Counted from the first letter of the stretch, positions 27,235-36,867 are shown. The stretch is DNA of 64,000 nt from Verrucomicrobiota bacterium (GCA_013285645.1 JABDHJ010000009.1:42320-106319), one strand, 5' to 3'. Notes: generated from the sequence alone by a model not told the origin. Translations and numbers: made by a program.

Positions 27235-28734
27235 CTAGGCCGCCGCTTCCACTGCGCCGAGTCGTTCACCAAAAGCGCGGAACTTGTCCCGGATCGCTTT
27301 CGCAAAACCATATCCCGGCTTGAAGATTCGCGGTGAAAATGAGGAAGAGACGATGCTGCGCAGATGTTCCGGTGACTTGAGATGCCAGAGCGTCAGCGCC
27401 TGGATAAGGATGTTGCCGATCGCGGCGGCATCCTCCGGTCCTGCGATGACGGGAAGGCCGGTCGTATCCGCCGTAAGCTGGTTAAGGAGATCGTTGACCG
27501 ATCCCCTTCCAACGACGTGGAGCACTTCGATCTCCTGGCCGGTGAGCGCCTCGAGTTGGCGCAAGGTTTCGCCATGGCCCAGCGCGAGGCTTTCCAAAAT
27601 GACGCGGACCACTTCTCCGGGCGTGGCGGGAACGGGTTGATCGGTTTCACGGCAGAATGAGGCGATCTTTTCGAGCATGTCGCCCGGCTCGTGGAAGCGG
27701 GGATCCTCGGGCGAGAAGTGTGCCCGGGCGGGACCGTTTTGCTCGGCCAACCGGGTCAATTCCTCATCCGAATAGTTCTCGCCCGTAGCGGCCCAGCCGC
27801 GACGACATCCCTGCACGAGCCCGAGTCCAAGGTTGTTCTTGAGAAAACGGATTGAGCCGCCGAGACCAACCTCGTTGGTGAATCCGCTTTCGCGCGCATG
27901 ACAGCTGATAATCGGTTCCTGACGTTCCACCCCGAATTGTGAACGCGTATCGGAATGAAAAAAGGCCCACCGTTGTTCAGCTCTCGCGGGCACGGCGGCA
28001 ATCGCGGCGGCCCGGTCGTGAGAACAAGTGGCAATCACTCGCGTATTGAATAGCGCGGGATATTTTCGCAAGTCGTCGATCACCGGCCCGAACGCCGTGC
28101 CGCCCGGGACAAGTGGGGGAAGGAGCGATTCCGGCAAATCAAGCGCCTCCATCAATTGAGGCGACCACGAATGTGTTTGCGGGTTGTAAAGTTGCGTCAT
28201 GCTGGCCAGCGATTCCTCGCAGGCCGCCACGCCGGAAAAGCGAGTATTGAGGTAATCGGCGATGGGGAGAAGGCGTGTCGCGCGCCGGAAAAGCGCCGGG
28301 TCAGCCGACTGTTCCGCTTCGATCTGGAACAGGCTGTGCAGCGGCATCAGCGCAATGCCGGTCTCCGCATAGATTGCGGCGGGCGAAAGCTTTTTCAGGA
28401 GACGGACAGACGCCGCTTCGCCTCCTCCGTTAGCGCCGCAGGACGGCGATTGCAGGGGCCTGTCGTCACCATCGAGCAGCACGTAATCGACTCCCCACGA
28501 GTCGGCGCTGAGTCCCGAAATCGGCAGGTTGAGATCCGCTGCTTTTGCGATTCCGGCAAAAATCTCCTTTTCCAGTGAAGCCAGATCCCAGCAAAGATAA
28601 CCATTGATCTCCTGGGTCTTATTTTCAAACGAGTGAATTTCATCGAGGGTCAACTGCCCCTTGGCCAGCGTCCCCAACACGATGCGTCCGTTTTCAGCTC
28701 CGACGTCACAAGCCAGATAATAGGTGGTGTTCAT
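27235..28734 (-). CDS. rhaB: FGGY carbohydrate kinase, rhamnulokinase/fuculokinase type
   Basis: The 499-residue protein begins ACDVGAENGRIVLGTL, the ATP-binding start of the rhamnulokinase branch of FGGY kinases. It also has SWGVDYVLLD, SHDRAAAIAAVPA, and a C-terminal VVGRGSVNDLLNQLTAD (the family's GGxxxN-L-Q segment). Such enzymes phosphorylate L-rhamnulose or L-fuculose for cleavage by an aldolase. No aldolase or isomerase gene is adjacent; the gene stands alone and convergent with the penicillin-binding protein. The deoxysugar link to the 8-13 kb operon is inference. Confidence 0.85.
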   Translation of the reverse strand: MNTTYYLACDVGAENGRIVLGTLAKGQLTLDEIHSFENKTQEINGYLCWDLASLEKEIFAGIAKAADLNLPISGLSADSWGVDYVLLDGDDRPLQSPSCGANGGGEAASVRLLKKLSPAAIYAETGIALMPLHSLFQIEAEQSADPALFRRATRLLPIADYLNTRFSGVAACEESLASMTQLYNPQTHSWSPQLMEALDLPESLLPPLVPGGTAFGPVIDDLRKYPALFNTRVIATCSHDRAAAIAAVPARAEQRWAFFHSDTRSQFGVERQEPIISCHARESGFTNEVGLGGSIRFLKNNLGLGLVQGCRRGWAATGENYSDEELTRLAEQNGPARAHFSPEDPRFHEPGDMLEKIASFCRETDQPVPATPGEVVRVILESLALGHGETLRQLEALTGQEIEVLHVVGRGSVNDLLNQLTADTTGLPVIAGPEDAAAIGNILIQALTLWHLKSPEHLRSIVSSSFSPRIFKPGYGFAKAIRDKFRAFGERLGAVEAAA

Positions 28735-29007
28735 AGTTTAAATGAAATGTTGGGGGATGAGTCGGTTTGAGTGCGCGAATGCCGACGAGGGAAGAGAGGG
28801 ACGAAAGGTGTCCATCGGTAAAGGTCGAGCAAACGGTGATGTCGATACTCTGTCAATGCTGTTACGACTTTCTGTATAATAGGCTACAAATGAAGGAGTG
28901 ATAGTCAATGAATAAGATATGTTCACGAGGCAAAGGTGAAGACATCCAACCCGTAGCCGGCGGTCGATTCTTTCCATCGGCGGGTGCTTGAGCTAACATT
29001 CCTCTCA
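28735..29007. other. Divergent intergenic region of the sugar kinase and TrhO-RluA genes
   Basis: No gene is seen here. A TATAAT-like sequence lies near 28875. ATAGTCA at 28901-28907 is shared with the AraC operator half-sites at 12866 and 13807, but only seven bases match. The region must hold promoters for both genes; none can be fixed. Confidence 0.35.
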
Positions 29008-30822
29008 ATGTCCCTGATCACCAACATTGCCGCTTATCGGTTTGTGGCCATGGATGAACTGAAGGCGCGCCGGGCTCTTTTGGTGGAGAAATGCCGGGTA
29101 TGGGGGCTCAAGGGAACTATTTTGCTCAGCACGGAGGGGATCAACCTTTTCGTCGCGGGAGGCGCGGACGAAATTGGATATCTCTTGGGTGAATTGCGGG
29201 CGATTCCGGGACTGGAGGACTTGAATCCAAAGGTCAGCACAAGTGCGCATCAGCCTTTCAACCGCATGTTGGTCCGAATCAAAAAGGAAATCATCGCGTT
29301 TGGAGTTGAAGGCATCCGGCCGGAGAAAAATACATCGCGCAAGATCACGGCCCGTACACTGAAACAATGGCTCGACGAGGGGCGCCCCGTCACGCTGCTG
29401 GATACGCGAAACGACTACGAGGTAAAGCTCGGAACTTTTCGCGGGGCAAAAGTCCTGGGCCTCGACCATTTCCGGGAGTTTCCAGAAGCCGTGCGACAGC
29501 TTCCCTCCGAAATGAAAAAGGAGTCGATCGTGATGTTTTGCACCGGCGGCATTCGTTGCGAGAAGGCGGGCCCTTACATGGAGCGGGAAGGCTTCCTCGA
29601 TGTCTTCCAACTTGATGGCGGCATCCTGAAATATTTCGAGGAATGCGGCGGCACGCACTATGACGGTGAATGTTTTGTCTTCGATCAACGCGTGGGGGTC
29701 GATCCCGCCTTACGCGAGACGCAGAGTGCCCAATGTTACGGCTGTCTCGCGCCGTTAACGGAAACCGATCAGGAGGATGAGCGTTATGTTGCGGGCAAAA
29801 CGTGTCCTTATTGCTTTACGACTTCCGCGCAGAAGATGGCGGAAACGATCCAGCTGCGTCAGGAGCAGATTCGCCGCGTGACCACTCCGCTGCCTGGATC
29901 CATTCCCTACGATAATCGCAAGCCCGTGATTGTGCCGATCGAGTGGAATGGCGCGACGCTGCTTGATTTTCTCAGCGGTATTTTGAAGCACGTGCTCCGC
30001 AGTGAATGGGAGATGCGTTGTCAGGAAGGCCAGCTTTTGAATGCAAAGGGCGAGCCGGTCGAAGTGGGGCACCGCGTTGAAGCGGGAGCGCGCTATTTCG
30101 TTTTGCAGTCTGGCATCGTTGAGCCGGACGTGGATTCCGGGATCCGTATCGTTTATGAAGACGAGGCCATCCTTGTCCTGAACAAACCCGCGCCACTCCC
30201 CGTTCACCCGAGCGGGCGATTCAATCGCAATACGCTCCAATTTATTTTGCATCAGGTCTATCACCCACAAAAACCACGCGCTGCCCATCGCCTCGATGCA
30301 AATACCAGCGGCCTGATCGTCTATACGCGAACCCGTCATTTTGCCGGAATTCTTCAGCCGCAATTTGAGCGGGGCGACGTTCAAAAAATCTATCTGGCAA
30401 AGGTGGTCGGTCATCCGGCATGGGATCACCAAATATGTGATGCCGCGATCAGCGAAGAAGCCGGCGAGATCGGAATGCGCGAAATTGATCCGGAAGCGGG
30501 TTTATCGGCACGGACCGAGTTCGAAGTACTGGCGCGTCACGACGATGGAACCGCGTTGCTTCGGGCGCGTCTCCTCACAGGACGCACGAATCAGATTCGG
30601 CTTCACCTCTGGCATCTGGGCTTTCCGGTTTCGGGAGATCCCGTTTATCGGGAGGGCCGGAACGCCGATGCCACCCAAACCCTTCGGGTGGATGATCCAC
30701 CGATGGGGCTCCACGCCTGGAAGCTTTCATTCGTCCATCCGGTGACGGGAAAACGAATGCATTTTGAAGCCGATCCAGGAAAGATGGGATACGGGTCCCC
30801 CTTGGGCCAAATGTCGAATTGA
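29008..30822 (+). CDS. trhO: Fusion of tRNA uridine(34) hydroxylase (TrhO) and RluA-type pseudouridine synthase
   Basis: The start MSLITNIAAYRFV at 29008 matches the usual TrhO start; an in-frame GTG at 28984 is possible. Residues 1-~250 form the acylphosphatase-like plus rhodanese domains, with the catalytic loop MFCTGGIRCEKAG and a C-terminal Cys cluster (CYGCLAPL, CPYC). The second half, from about residue 300, is an RluA-type pseudouridine synthase with AAHRLDANTSGLIVY, containing the catalytic Asp, and TGRTNQIRLHLWHLGFP. The first activity makes 5-hydroxyuridine at the tRNA wobble position; the second isomerises uridine in tRNA or rRNA. Both active sites look intact. Confidence 0.9.
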   Translation: MSLITNIAAYRFVAMDELKARRALLVEKCRVWGLKGTILLSTEGINLFVAGGADEIGYLLGELRAIPGLEDLNPKVSTSAHQPFNRMLVRIKKEIIAFGVEGIRPEKNTSRKITARTLKQWLDEGRPVTLLDTRNDYEVKLGTFRGAKVLGLDHFREFPEAVRQLPSEMKKESIVMFCTGGIRCEKAGPYMEREGFLDVFQLDGGILKYFEECGGTHYDGECFVFDQRVGVDPALRETQSAQCYGCLAPLTETDQEDERYVAGKTCPYCFTTSAQKMAETIQLRQEQIRRVTTPLPGSIPYDNRKPVIVPIEWNGATLLDFLSGILKHVLRSEWEMRCQEGQLLNAKGEPVEVGHRVEAGARYFVLQSGIVEPDVDSGIRIVYEDEAILVLNKPAPLPVHPSGRFNRNTLQFILHQVYHPQKPRAAHRLDANTSGLIVYTRTRHFAGILQPQFERGDVQKIYLAKVVGHPAWDHQICDAAISEEAGEIGMREIDPEAGLSARTEFEVLARHDDGTALLRARLLTGRTNQIRLHLWHLGFPVSGDPVYREGRNADATQTLRVDDPPMGLHAWKLSFVHPVTGKRMHFEADPGKMGYGSPLGQMSN

Positions 30823-31286
30823 AGCCGTCAAAAAGGAGAGACGGCGGGAGAGGGCTACCCTAATGCGTGGGAATTGGAACCAGCTTTTGGGTTGGCTCAA
30901 GGATGTTGACGTGTATCGACAGAGTCAACCCCATGGATTGCAGTTGGTTTCGTAGAGGCAGGCCCTCCCATCGCCTTATTACCTCCATAGCGATAAAGAC
31001 ATTGTTCGACCACCTTACGGTTACTGAGAGCCTCTGTCAGCACTGCCTACGGAGAATGGAACATACCAATAGGGGCTAAAGGATCGAGTATCCAAGCTAA
31101 GGACGAGAAGTAGAGGCGGAGGTGAGCTATCCTGATAATCATCCAACAGGATGAAGGATGTTGAATCTACAGGCGCCTACGAGTCCATTACCGCAGAAGG
31201 TGACCGAGGGGCAATTCTGCCACCGTCGCCCCTTCGCAAAATGGTACGAGTGGCGCACTGGCGTCGCAATCCCTGAGTAATAGCAT
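30823..31286. other. Non-coding or decayed stretch
   Basis: About 460 nt without a recognisable gene. A short hairpin (GCCGTC 30824-29 with GACGGC 30840-45) lacks a T-run. Small open frames on both strands have no family resemblance. Together with the cyclase remnant to the right, this looks like decayed sequence. Confidence 0.4.
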
Positions 31287-31960
31287 CTACTTGCGGGGAC
31301 GATATTGACCGGGCAATCGTACCTTTCTGTCATTCGTATTCCGAAGAGCAATGAGGTGTAACCATGAGTCAAGCACGCGCTCCTCAATTCGGTCGAGTTG
31401 CTGGGTCAAATTCAACTCGACTTGCAATTCCTGTCGATCATGGCAAATGAAGTGGCAGTTCACTGCACCCGTCGCGCGTATTGCCGCGCTTACAGGATTT
31501 CCGCTTTTAAGTTCCCTTGCAAATGCATTAAAGGCAGGAACCAAATCGCCGGACTTTGTATTTTGTGGAGTACCCACGATATAATCGATGCGGTTGCAGA
31601 CCTTGAAAATTTGAAGAGCGATGGATTTCATTCCCCCTCGACAACACCCCATAAAAAGTATTCCACCGGGGATCATGCAGTCCGATATACAAATCGACAG
31701 CGCCAGATCATCCCAGGTACTCCATGGATTACCTCATCACTCAAAGCGGTGGCTCTGCGGTTCATAGTTGGCTTCTTGAGCATCCGCTTTATGTGTCTCC
31801 GACCAAGACGTGAAGCCACGAATATCGAAAAAGGCCACGATACAATCTTGAGAGCGGCCCTGTACCAAGGACTCCAAAAGTATTGTGCTTATTCCAGAGG
31901 CACCGTCCCATTGAACTACGCCTCCGTCAGACGTTTGATACCGACCAAACTCTGTCGCCC
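31287..31960 (-). pseudogene. Decayed class III adenylate/guanylate cyclase
   Basis: The leftward frame contains CIVAFFDIRGFTSWSETHKADAQE, the typical start of a class III cyclase domain with its metal-binding Asp. After about 12 more residues it hits two stops in a row (TGA TGA near 31734-31739). The same frame reopens for about 140 residues, where NRIDYIVGTPQN could correspond to the family's DYxGxxxN segment. The part in between that should carry the second metal-binding Asp is missing. This fits an inactivated, internally deleted gene. It lies downstream of the small secreted gene at 31991. The right half is much less certain than the left. Confidence 0.5.
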
Positions 31961-31990
31961 CGAGCACTAATTCATTCGACGTAGGGTCTC

Positions 31991-32275
31991 CTAGGTGGGC
32001 TGCACCCAATGACTGTGCTGATGAGGAGGGTAGCCGTAGTAGCCGCCGATCCAGACGTACTGTCCATCTCGCCATTCATTATGGCCGGGTATCCACACGG
32101 CGGATTGATAGGGCCTCTGCCATTGTTGATAATCCTGTTGCGGCGGAGGCGGGCCTTGCGAGCCAACCTGGATGATAAGGGAGGGATCGGCGGAGACAGG
32201 GCCGCTTCCCGCCAACCCCAGAAGGGCGATAGTTGCGGCGGTTAATGCCAAGGTTCGAATGGATATGTTTTTCAT
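31991..32275 (-). CDS. Small secreted Tyr/Gln/Trp-rich protein
   Basis: The 94-residue product has a signal peptide beginning MKNISIRTLALTAATIALLG and cut after VSA. The mature part is rich in Pro, Gln, Tyr, Trp and Gly (QDYQQWQRPYQ, WIPGHNEW, YVWIGGYYGYPPH). The leader closely matches that of the gene at 45290-45517 (MKNTSLRTLALIV), and both are preceded by the same 22-bp palindrome. The repeating aromatic pattern resembles YXWGXW-type envelope proteins. It is probably an envelope stress protein; no specific role can be given. Confidence 0.7.
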   Translation of the reverse strand: MKNISIRTLALTAATIALLGLAGSGPVSADPSLIIQVGSQGPPPPQQDYQQWQRPYQSAVWIPGHNEWRDGQYVWIGGYYGYPPHQHSHWVQPT

Positions 32276-32314
32276 ATTTATAATCGTGAGAGTACGCGTG
32301 AATTCTATTTGTTC

Positions 32315-32336
32315 CTATGGGGTGTGCACCACATAG
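32315..32336. promoter_or_regulatory. 22-bp palindrome, site A
   Basis: CTATGGGGTG-TG-CACCACATAG, one mismatch from a perfect dyad. It lies between the divergent genes at 32275 (leftward) and 32394 (rightward), about 40 and 58 nt from their starts, and could serve both. Confidence 0.75.
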
Positions 32337-32393
32337 CCTTCGGTAGAACTGCTGAATAGTTTGACTTCAAGTAACAACTACTGGAGTAAAACT

Positions 32394-32606
32394 ATGGAAA
32401 CCATTATCGAAAAGGATTCACCCGCTACTGCCCTTATCCTCTTGGGCGTTATATGCACATTTCTCATCGCAGGCGGACTTGGGCTCGCCTACATGGGTGG
32501 AGTCTTTGCCGGAAAAGATGCCGTGGCCGAGAACGATAAGAGAATTACGCAGCAAGCCCTCCTCAAAACAACTCCAGCGACTGCTTCGACACCTGCGAAA
32601 CATTGA
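32394..32606 (+). CDS. Small single-pass membrane protein
   Basis: The start METIIEKDS at 32394 is preferred because GGAG lies 8 nt upstream; a longer frame from 32361 has no such site. The 70-residue product has one strong membrane helix (TALILLGVICTFLIAGGLGLAYMGG) and a polar tail with DAVAENDKR and a Thr/Ala/Pro-rich end. It lies between palindromic sites A and B and probably belongs to the same regulon. The family is unknown to me. Confidence 0.65.
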   Translation: METIIEKDSPATALILLGVICTFLIAGGLGLAYMGGVFAGKDAVAENDKRITQQALLKTTPATASTPAKH

Positions 32607-32680
32607 GCGATTCTTGATTAGCCCGCCGAGATATTAAGCATTTCTTAGCTCACGGAGTTAAGGAAGCCATAGATTGGCAG

Positions 32681-32699
32681 TGGGGTGAACACCCCATAG
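32681..32699. promoter_or_regulatory. Palindrome, site B
   Basis: TGGGGTG-AA-CACCCCA is a perfect dyad followed by TAG. It lies 35 nt upstream of the start of the ice-binding-domain autotransporter gene. A TAAACA hexamer about 35 nt from its centre could be the -10. Confidence 0.75.
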
Positions 32700-32733
32700 C
32701 GGTCTGGCGCATTTCTGCGGTAAACACTACCCC

Positions 32734-35700
32734 ATGAAACGAAATTCCAGGGCGGCACGAGCAGCAACAATCATCATTTCGGGCCTACTAGCGACCTCTT
32801 GGTCGGTGAAGGCCCAGACCGTTTCTGATTTGGGCACGGCGGGGAATTTTACCATTTTGGGCGGCTCTGCGGTCACCAGTACGGGGGCAACCATCATTAA
32901 TGGAAACTTGGGTGTGAGTCCCGGAACTGCCGTTACGGGATTTCCGCCCGGCATCGTGATCAATGGGAGCATTAACATCAATAATGGCCCCGCGGCGACG
33001 GCTCATGCCGATACCATTACGGCCTTCAATCTGCTGGCTGGCGAGCCAGTCACGGCCAGTTTAACCGGTTTGGATCTAGGAGGTATGACGCTCGCGCCCG
33101 GGGTCTATAAGTTCACCAGCTCGGCCCAATTGACCGGAACGCTCAAACTGGACAACACACTGGATCCCACCGGCGCTTATGTTTTCCAGATCGCCAGCAC
33201 TTTGACCACAGCCTCCAGTTCCGCAGTGATCTTGCTGGGAGGTGCGGATCCGAACGTCTTTTGGCAGATAGGTACATCAGCCACCTTGGGTACCGGCACG
33301 ATGTTTGACGGAAATATCTTGGCCGATGCCAGCATCTCCTTCGATCCCGCGGCCAGTCTATCAGTTGGGCGCGCCCTGGCGATTAATGGAGCAGTCACCA
33401 TGGCGGGAGGAAATACGATCAATCTCAATGCCATTGCGCCGCCATTTCCCCCGGTCCCGATGGCTGGGACTTACTGGAACGGCAATGCGGACAATACGTG
33501 GTCGGGAACGAACTGGTCTCCCGATGCCACTGGCACGACCACCGGGGCTCTCACTCCCGGGGCCAATGTTGTTTTTTCGGTGACCGGTCCCGGTGCTTTC
33601 TACCCGCCGATGAATCAAACGACCACTCTCGATGCGGCCATCTCCATCGCAAGCCTTACGGTCAACGATCCGATTGACGTGACGATCAATCAGCCAGACG
33701 TCGGCCCCTCCTTTACCCTTACCCTTTCCGGTCCCACCGACACGAGAAGCACGATCACGATCAATTCGGGAGCGGGCTTGACGACGATCAATACCAATCT
33801 TTTGCTTGGCGCCAACACTTCGAATATTGCTGGCATCACGGTCAACAACGTCGCAGGGATGGTGATCAATGGTGTTGTCGATGGAACACACGGGTTGACC
33901 AAGGAAGGAACTGGCACGCTTTACCTGACGAACGCCAACATCTACACCGGTGGCACCATGTTTGGGCTTGTCGGAGACCTGACCGCAGGCACGGTGGAAA
34001 TCGGTAATGGCGCCACCGATGGCAGCACGACGACCACGCCAACGACGATCACTCCTTTCGGATCAACAACGGTCACGGTCAACGCACTCACGACGCTGAC
34101 CACAGATGGTGCTATCACTGGCAACAGCTATTCGCTGGCCAATAACTTCATCCTTGCCCCTCCGCTGGTTGTGAATGTCCCTACCGCGACCTCATTGACG
34201 CTAAGCGGAAACATCACCGGCAGCGATGGACTCTGGGTCAATGCTGGCGCCGTCACCACGGGCAAGTTGATTTTGACGGGTGATGCCACCGGTAACACCT
34301 ATTCCGGATCGACGCAGCTGATGGGAGGAATCCTTCAGGCCGACACACTTTCTGGCACAGGAAAGGCCTTTAGCCCCAATTCGGACTTTGCTCTTAGCGG
34401 CGGCAGTACACTCGACACCAATGGTAACAGCGAAACCATCGCCTCTCTATCGGGTACGGCGGGTACGACGGTAACCAACAGTGGTCATGGCCCTGCGACC
34501 CTGACGGTCAATGACGCTAATTCGAGTATTCCTGGTGCGCGCCCGGTCTATGAATTCGACGGAACTATCACAGATGTGGGAGCGCCCAATAACCTCGCCT
34601 TGGTGAAAAATGGATCCGGCACCATGACCCTGACAGGTGCCAACAATTACAACGGCGGCACGACCATCAACGCGGGTACACTGGTTGCAGGCAGCGCGAC
34701 ATCGGGCTCCCATTTCAGTAGCGCATTGGGTAACGGCGCCGTCGTCAACTCGGGCACGTTGGAAACCACGGCAACCCAAACCGGTAATACCGGCAGCACG
34801 ACCGAGGCGATCAATGTCAATGGCTCCTACACGCAAACCGCTGGAGGCACTTTGTTGCTCCAGGTGGTCTCGTCGCCCGTTCCCACGCCCTCGACAAATT
34901 CTGGTATTGCCGGAACGAACTACGACACGCTCGCGGTGTCCGGGGCCGCCTTTCTCGGAGGGACGTTGAGCCTGAATTTTGAGTCTACCAGCGTGCCTAG
35001 TCAGGGGCAGCACTATGTCGCCGTCTCCGCGACAACACCGCTGACAACTCAGTTTCTCTTCCCGACCCAGACGAACCTAGCCTCGTTTGATCCGACGTTC
35101 TACACCGTCACGACCTACAACGATACCTTTGGAGGCTCGCAACCAACCGACAGCGCGATTGTCACTTTGCTGAAGCCTTTCGATTCGTTCTCCGGTTTGA
35201 CGCCAAACCAGGGCAGTGTGGCCGCGAATATCGACAACAACCTCACCGTCCTCAACAACAATGGCTCACTCGCGATGCCCTCGGGCACTGTGAAGGACTT
35301 CTTCGACAATATCGTTACCGGGTTAAACGCCGCGAGCAACGGCGGTTCACTTGGAGCGGCCTTGAATCAGCTCTCTCCGCAGCGTTTTGAAATCCTCCAC
35401 AACGTGGCGTTCGACAACTACGCGCTCGACATGCAGAACCTCGATGATGAACTCGCCCGAGAGCGCAACGGGAAAGGCGGTATCGACACGTCCGGGTTCG
35501 CGTTTAATGATAGTCGCCTCGGCCCCCAGCTTTCACAGATCAAGAGCCGGTTGCTGGCTTGGTCACCTGTGTCTGACCCCGGTCTCTTGAGCGATTCTGG
35601 ACAGCTTGTTCTCGGCGGCGTGCAGATGAATGATCCCAAGGACATGAAAGACATGAGACTTGAAATGCCTTTGAATCGATGGAACGGATTTGTCGATGGC

Positions 35701-36513
35701 GGTGTGGATCTGGGTGATCTGGATGGTAATAATGATGTAAACCATTCCTCCTATACCACGGGTCGTGTTCGCGCTGGTATTGATTACCGAGTCTCAACGA
35801 CTGTCCGGGTTGGCGCGCTCTTCGGCTACAGCCATACCGATGCGAACCTTGATAACGAGGGAAGCACCGCGAAGGTCGATAGCTATACGCCGGGCCTCTA
35901 TGTGGCTTATGCCGACAAGAAAGGGTTCTATGCCAATGGGTTGGTTACTTACACGCGGAACGAATACTCCACGAATCGCAATATCATCATTCCTGGGGTT
36001 AACCGAACCGCGTCCGGTTCGACCGCCGGCAATCAGTTCGGGGCCGACATCGATGGTGGCTACGAGTTCCACCGGAAAAACTGGACCTTCGGGCCCAGCC
36101 TCGGTTTGACCTATGTCAATCTGGGCATCGATAACTTCAATGAAACCGGCGCAGGCGCGGCCAACTTGAGCGTCAACAACCAGTCAAATGATTCCCTTCG
36201 CAGCCGAATCGGTGGCACGGTCCGTTACGCAGCGAACATTGGTTCGATCGTCCTGACTCCCCATGCGAGTGCCTTCTGGCAGCATGAATTCCTCAACAAC
36301 CCCGCACTCATCACCAGCGCGTTCCAAGGGTTGCCCGGAGGGACTTTCTCCGTGCAAACGCCTCGAGGCGATAGCGACACGGCGTTGCTTGGGTTTGGAA
36401 TCGATGCCGAATTGAACAAGACCGTCACCTTATTTGTCGATTATCAGGCGGAAGCTGGCGGCTCGACCTTCTTTGGGCAGTCTGCCTCCGCCGGTGTGAA
36501 AGTCGGGTTCTGA
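32734..36513 (+). CDS. Autotransporter with N-terminal ice-binding-like (DUF3494) domain
   Basis: The 1259-residue protein has a signal peptide (cut after VKA). Residues ~30-235 match the ice-binding/DUF3494 fold: LGTAGNFTILGGSAVTSTG, INGNLGVSPGTAVTGFPPG, LDLGGMTLAPGVYKF, VFWQIGTSATLGTGT and GRALAINGAVTM. Next comes a passenger with beta-strand repeats (for example GSGTMTLTGANNYNGGTTI near 625). From about 960 to the end lies an autotransporter beta-barrel (VDGGVDLGDLDGN, GYSHTDANLD, final ASAGVKVGF). The barrel should carry the passenger to the cell surface. Ice-binding domains outside cold habitats often act in adhesion. The palindrome B just upstream puts it in the regional regulon. The DUF3494-autotransporter pairing is unusual. 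Confidence 0.88.
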   Translation: MKRNSRAARAATIIISGLLATSWSVKAQTVSDLGTAGNFTILGGSAVTSTGATIINGNLGVSPGTAVTGFPPGIVINGSININNGPAATAHADTITAFNLLAGEPVTASLTGLDLGGMTLAPGVYKFTSSAQLTGTLKLDNTLDPTGAYVFQIASTLTTASSSAVILLGGADPNVFWQIGTSATLGTGTMFDGNILADASISFDPAASLSVGRALAINGAVTMAGGNTINLNAIAPPFPPVPMAGTYWNGNADNTWSGTNWSPDATGTTTGALTPGANVVFSVTGPGAFYPPMNQTTTLDAAISIASLTVNDPIDVTINQPDVGPSFTLTLSGPTDTRSTITINSGAGLTTINTNLLLGANTSNIAGITVNNVAGMVINGVVDGTHGLTKEGTGTLYLTNANIYTGGTMFGLVGDLTAGTVEIGNGATDGSTTTTPTTITPFGSTTVTVNALTTLTTDGAITGNSYSLANNFILAPPLVVNVPTATSLTLSGNITGSDGLWVNAGAVTTGKLILTGDATGNTYSGSTQLMGGILQADTLSGTGKAFSPNSDFALSGGSTLDTNGNSETIASLSGTAGTTVTNSGHGPATLTVNDANSSIPGARPVYEFDGTITDVGAPNNLALVKNGSGTMTLTGANNYNGGTTINAGTLVAGSATSGSHFSSALGNGAVVNSGTLETTATQTGNTGSTTEAINVNGSYTQTAGGTLLLQVVSSPVPTPSTNSGIAGTNYDTLAVSGAAFLGGTLSLNFESTSVPSQGQHYVAVSATTPLTTQFLFPTQTNLASFDPTFYTVTTYNDTFGGSQPTDSAIVTLLKPFDSFSGLTPNQGSVAANIDNNLTVLNNNGSLAMPSGTVKDFFDNIVTGLNAASNGGSLGAALNQLSPQRFEILHNVAFDNYALDMQNLDDELARERNGKGGIDTSGFAFNDSRLGPQLSQIKSRLLAWSPVSDPGLLSDSGQLVLGGVQMNDPKDMKDMRLEMPLNRWNGFVDGGVDLGDLDGNNDVNHSSYTTGRVRAGIDYRVSTTVRVGALFGYSHTDANLDNEGSTAKVDSYTPGLYVAYADKKGFYANGLVTYTRNEYSTNRNIIIPGVNRTASGSTAGNQFGADIDGGYEFHRKNWTFGPSLGLTYVNLGIDNFNETGAGAANLSVNNQSNDSLRSRIGGTVRYAANIGSIVLTPHASAFWQHEFLNNPALITSAFQGLPGGTFSVQTPRGDSDTALLGFGIDAELNKTVTLFVDYQAEAGGSTFFGQSASAGVKVGF

Positions 36514-36765
36514 TCAGGGCCCGACATCGTCGTCGAGGTTGCGCCGGCAGAGCACAATAAATAATCGGGCTTTTGATTAGTCTCGTACTACTTCGATGAC
36601 GGTCACGTTGTCATAAAAGATCGGCGTAACGTGGTAGTCCAATATCTGATCGATTCGTTTGAGTTACCCAAAGAGCTGGCTAAATATACGGTTGAGCAAG
36701 CGCACGAGTGGCATCCGCCCTCATAAAGGGGGCACGTAACTCTAAGCCGTAACTGGAAATCTTCG
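36514..36765. other. Intergenic stretch with a start-less open frame
   Basis: No complete gene is present. A rightward open frame of about 48 codons ending in TAA near 36726 (DSFELPKELAKYTVEQAHEWH in its second half) reads like a real protein but lacks a start codon, so it may be a gene remnant. GCCCGA near 36526 and TCGGGC-TTTT near 36563 could form a weak terminator for the autotransporter gene. Confidence 0.3.
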
Positions 36766-36787
36766 CTATAGGGTGAATACCCCATAG
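36766..36787. promoter_or_regulatory. 22-bp palindrome, site C
   Basis: CTATAGGGTG-AA-TACCCCATAG, about 80 nt upstream of the GlsB-type gene at 36868. Two mismatches between arms. Confidence 0.72.
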
Positions 36788-36867
36788 CGACCGACAGGTT
36801 CCTAGCGCATCTTTAGTCAACCCCTGAACCTCGCTACGAAGATCAGGTAAATCTAATTCCTAACAGT

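Noticed and set aside
31398..31970. 190-codon rightward open frame
   Set aside because: The opposite strand carries the recognisable cyclase motif, and this frame has no family resemblance or ribosome-binding site.
32706..32720. TGGCGC-N5-TGCGG downstream of site B as a sigma-54 promoter
   Set aside because: The distance between GG and GC is one base short, and the other palindromes have no similar element.
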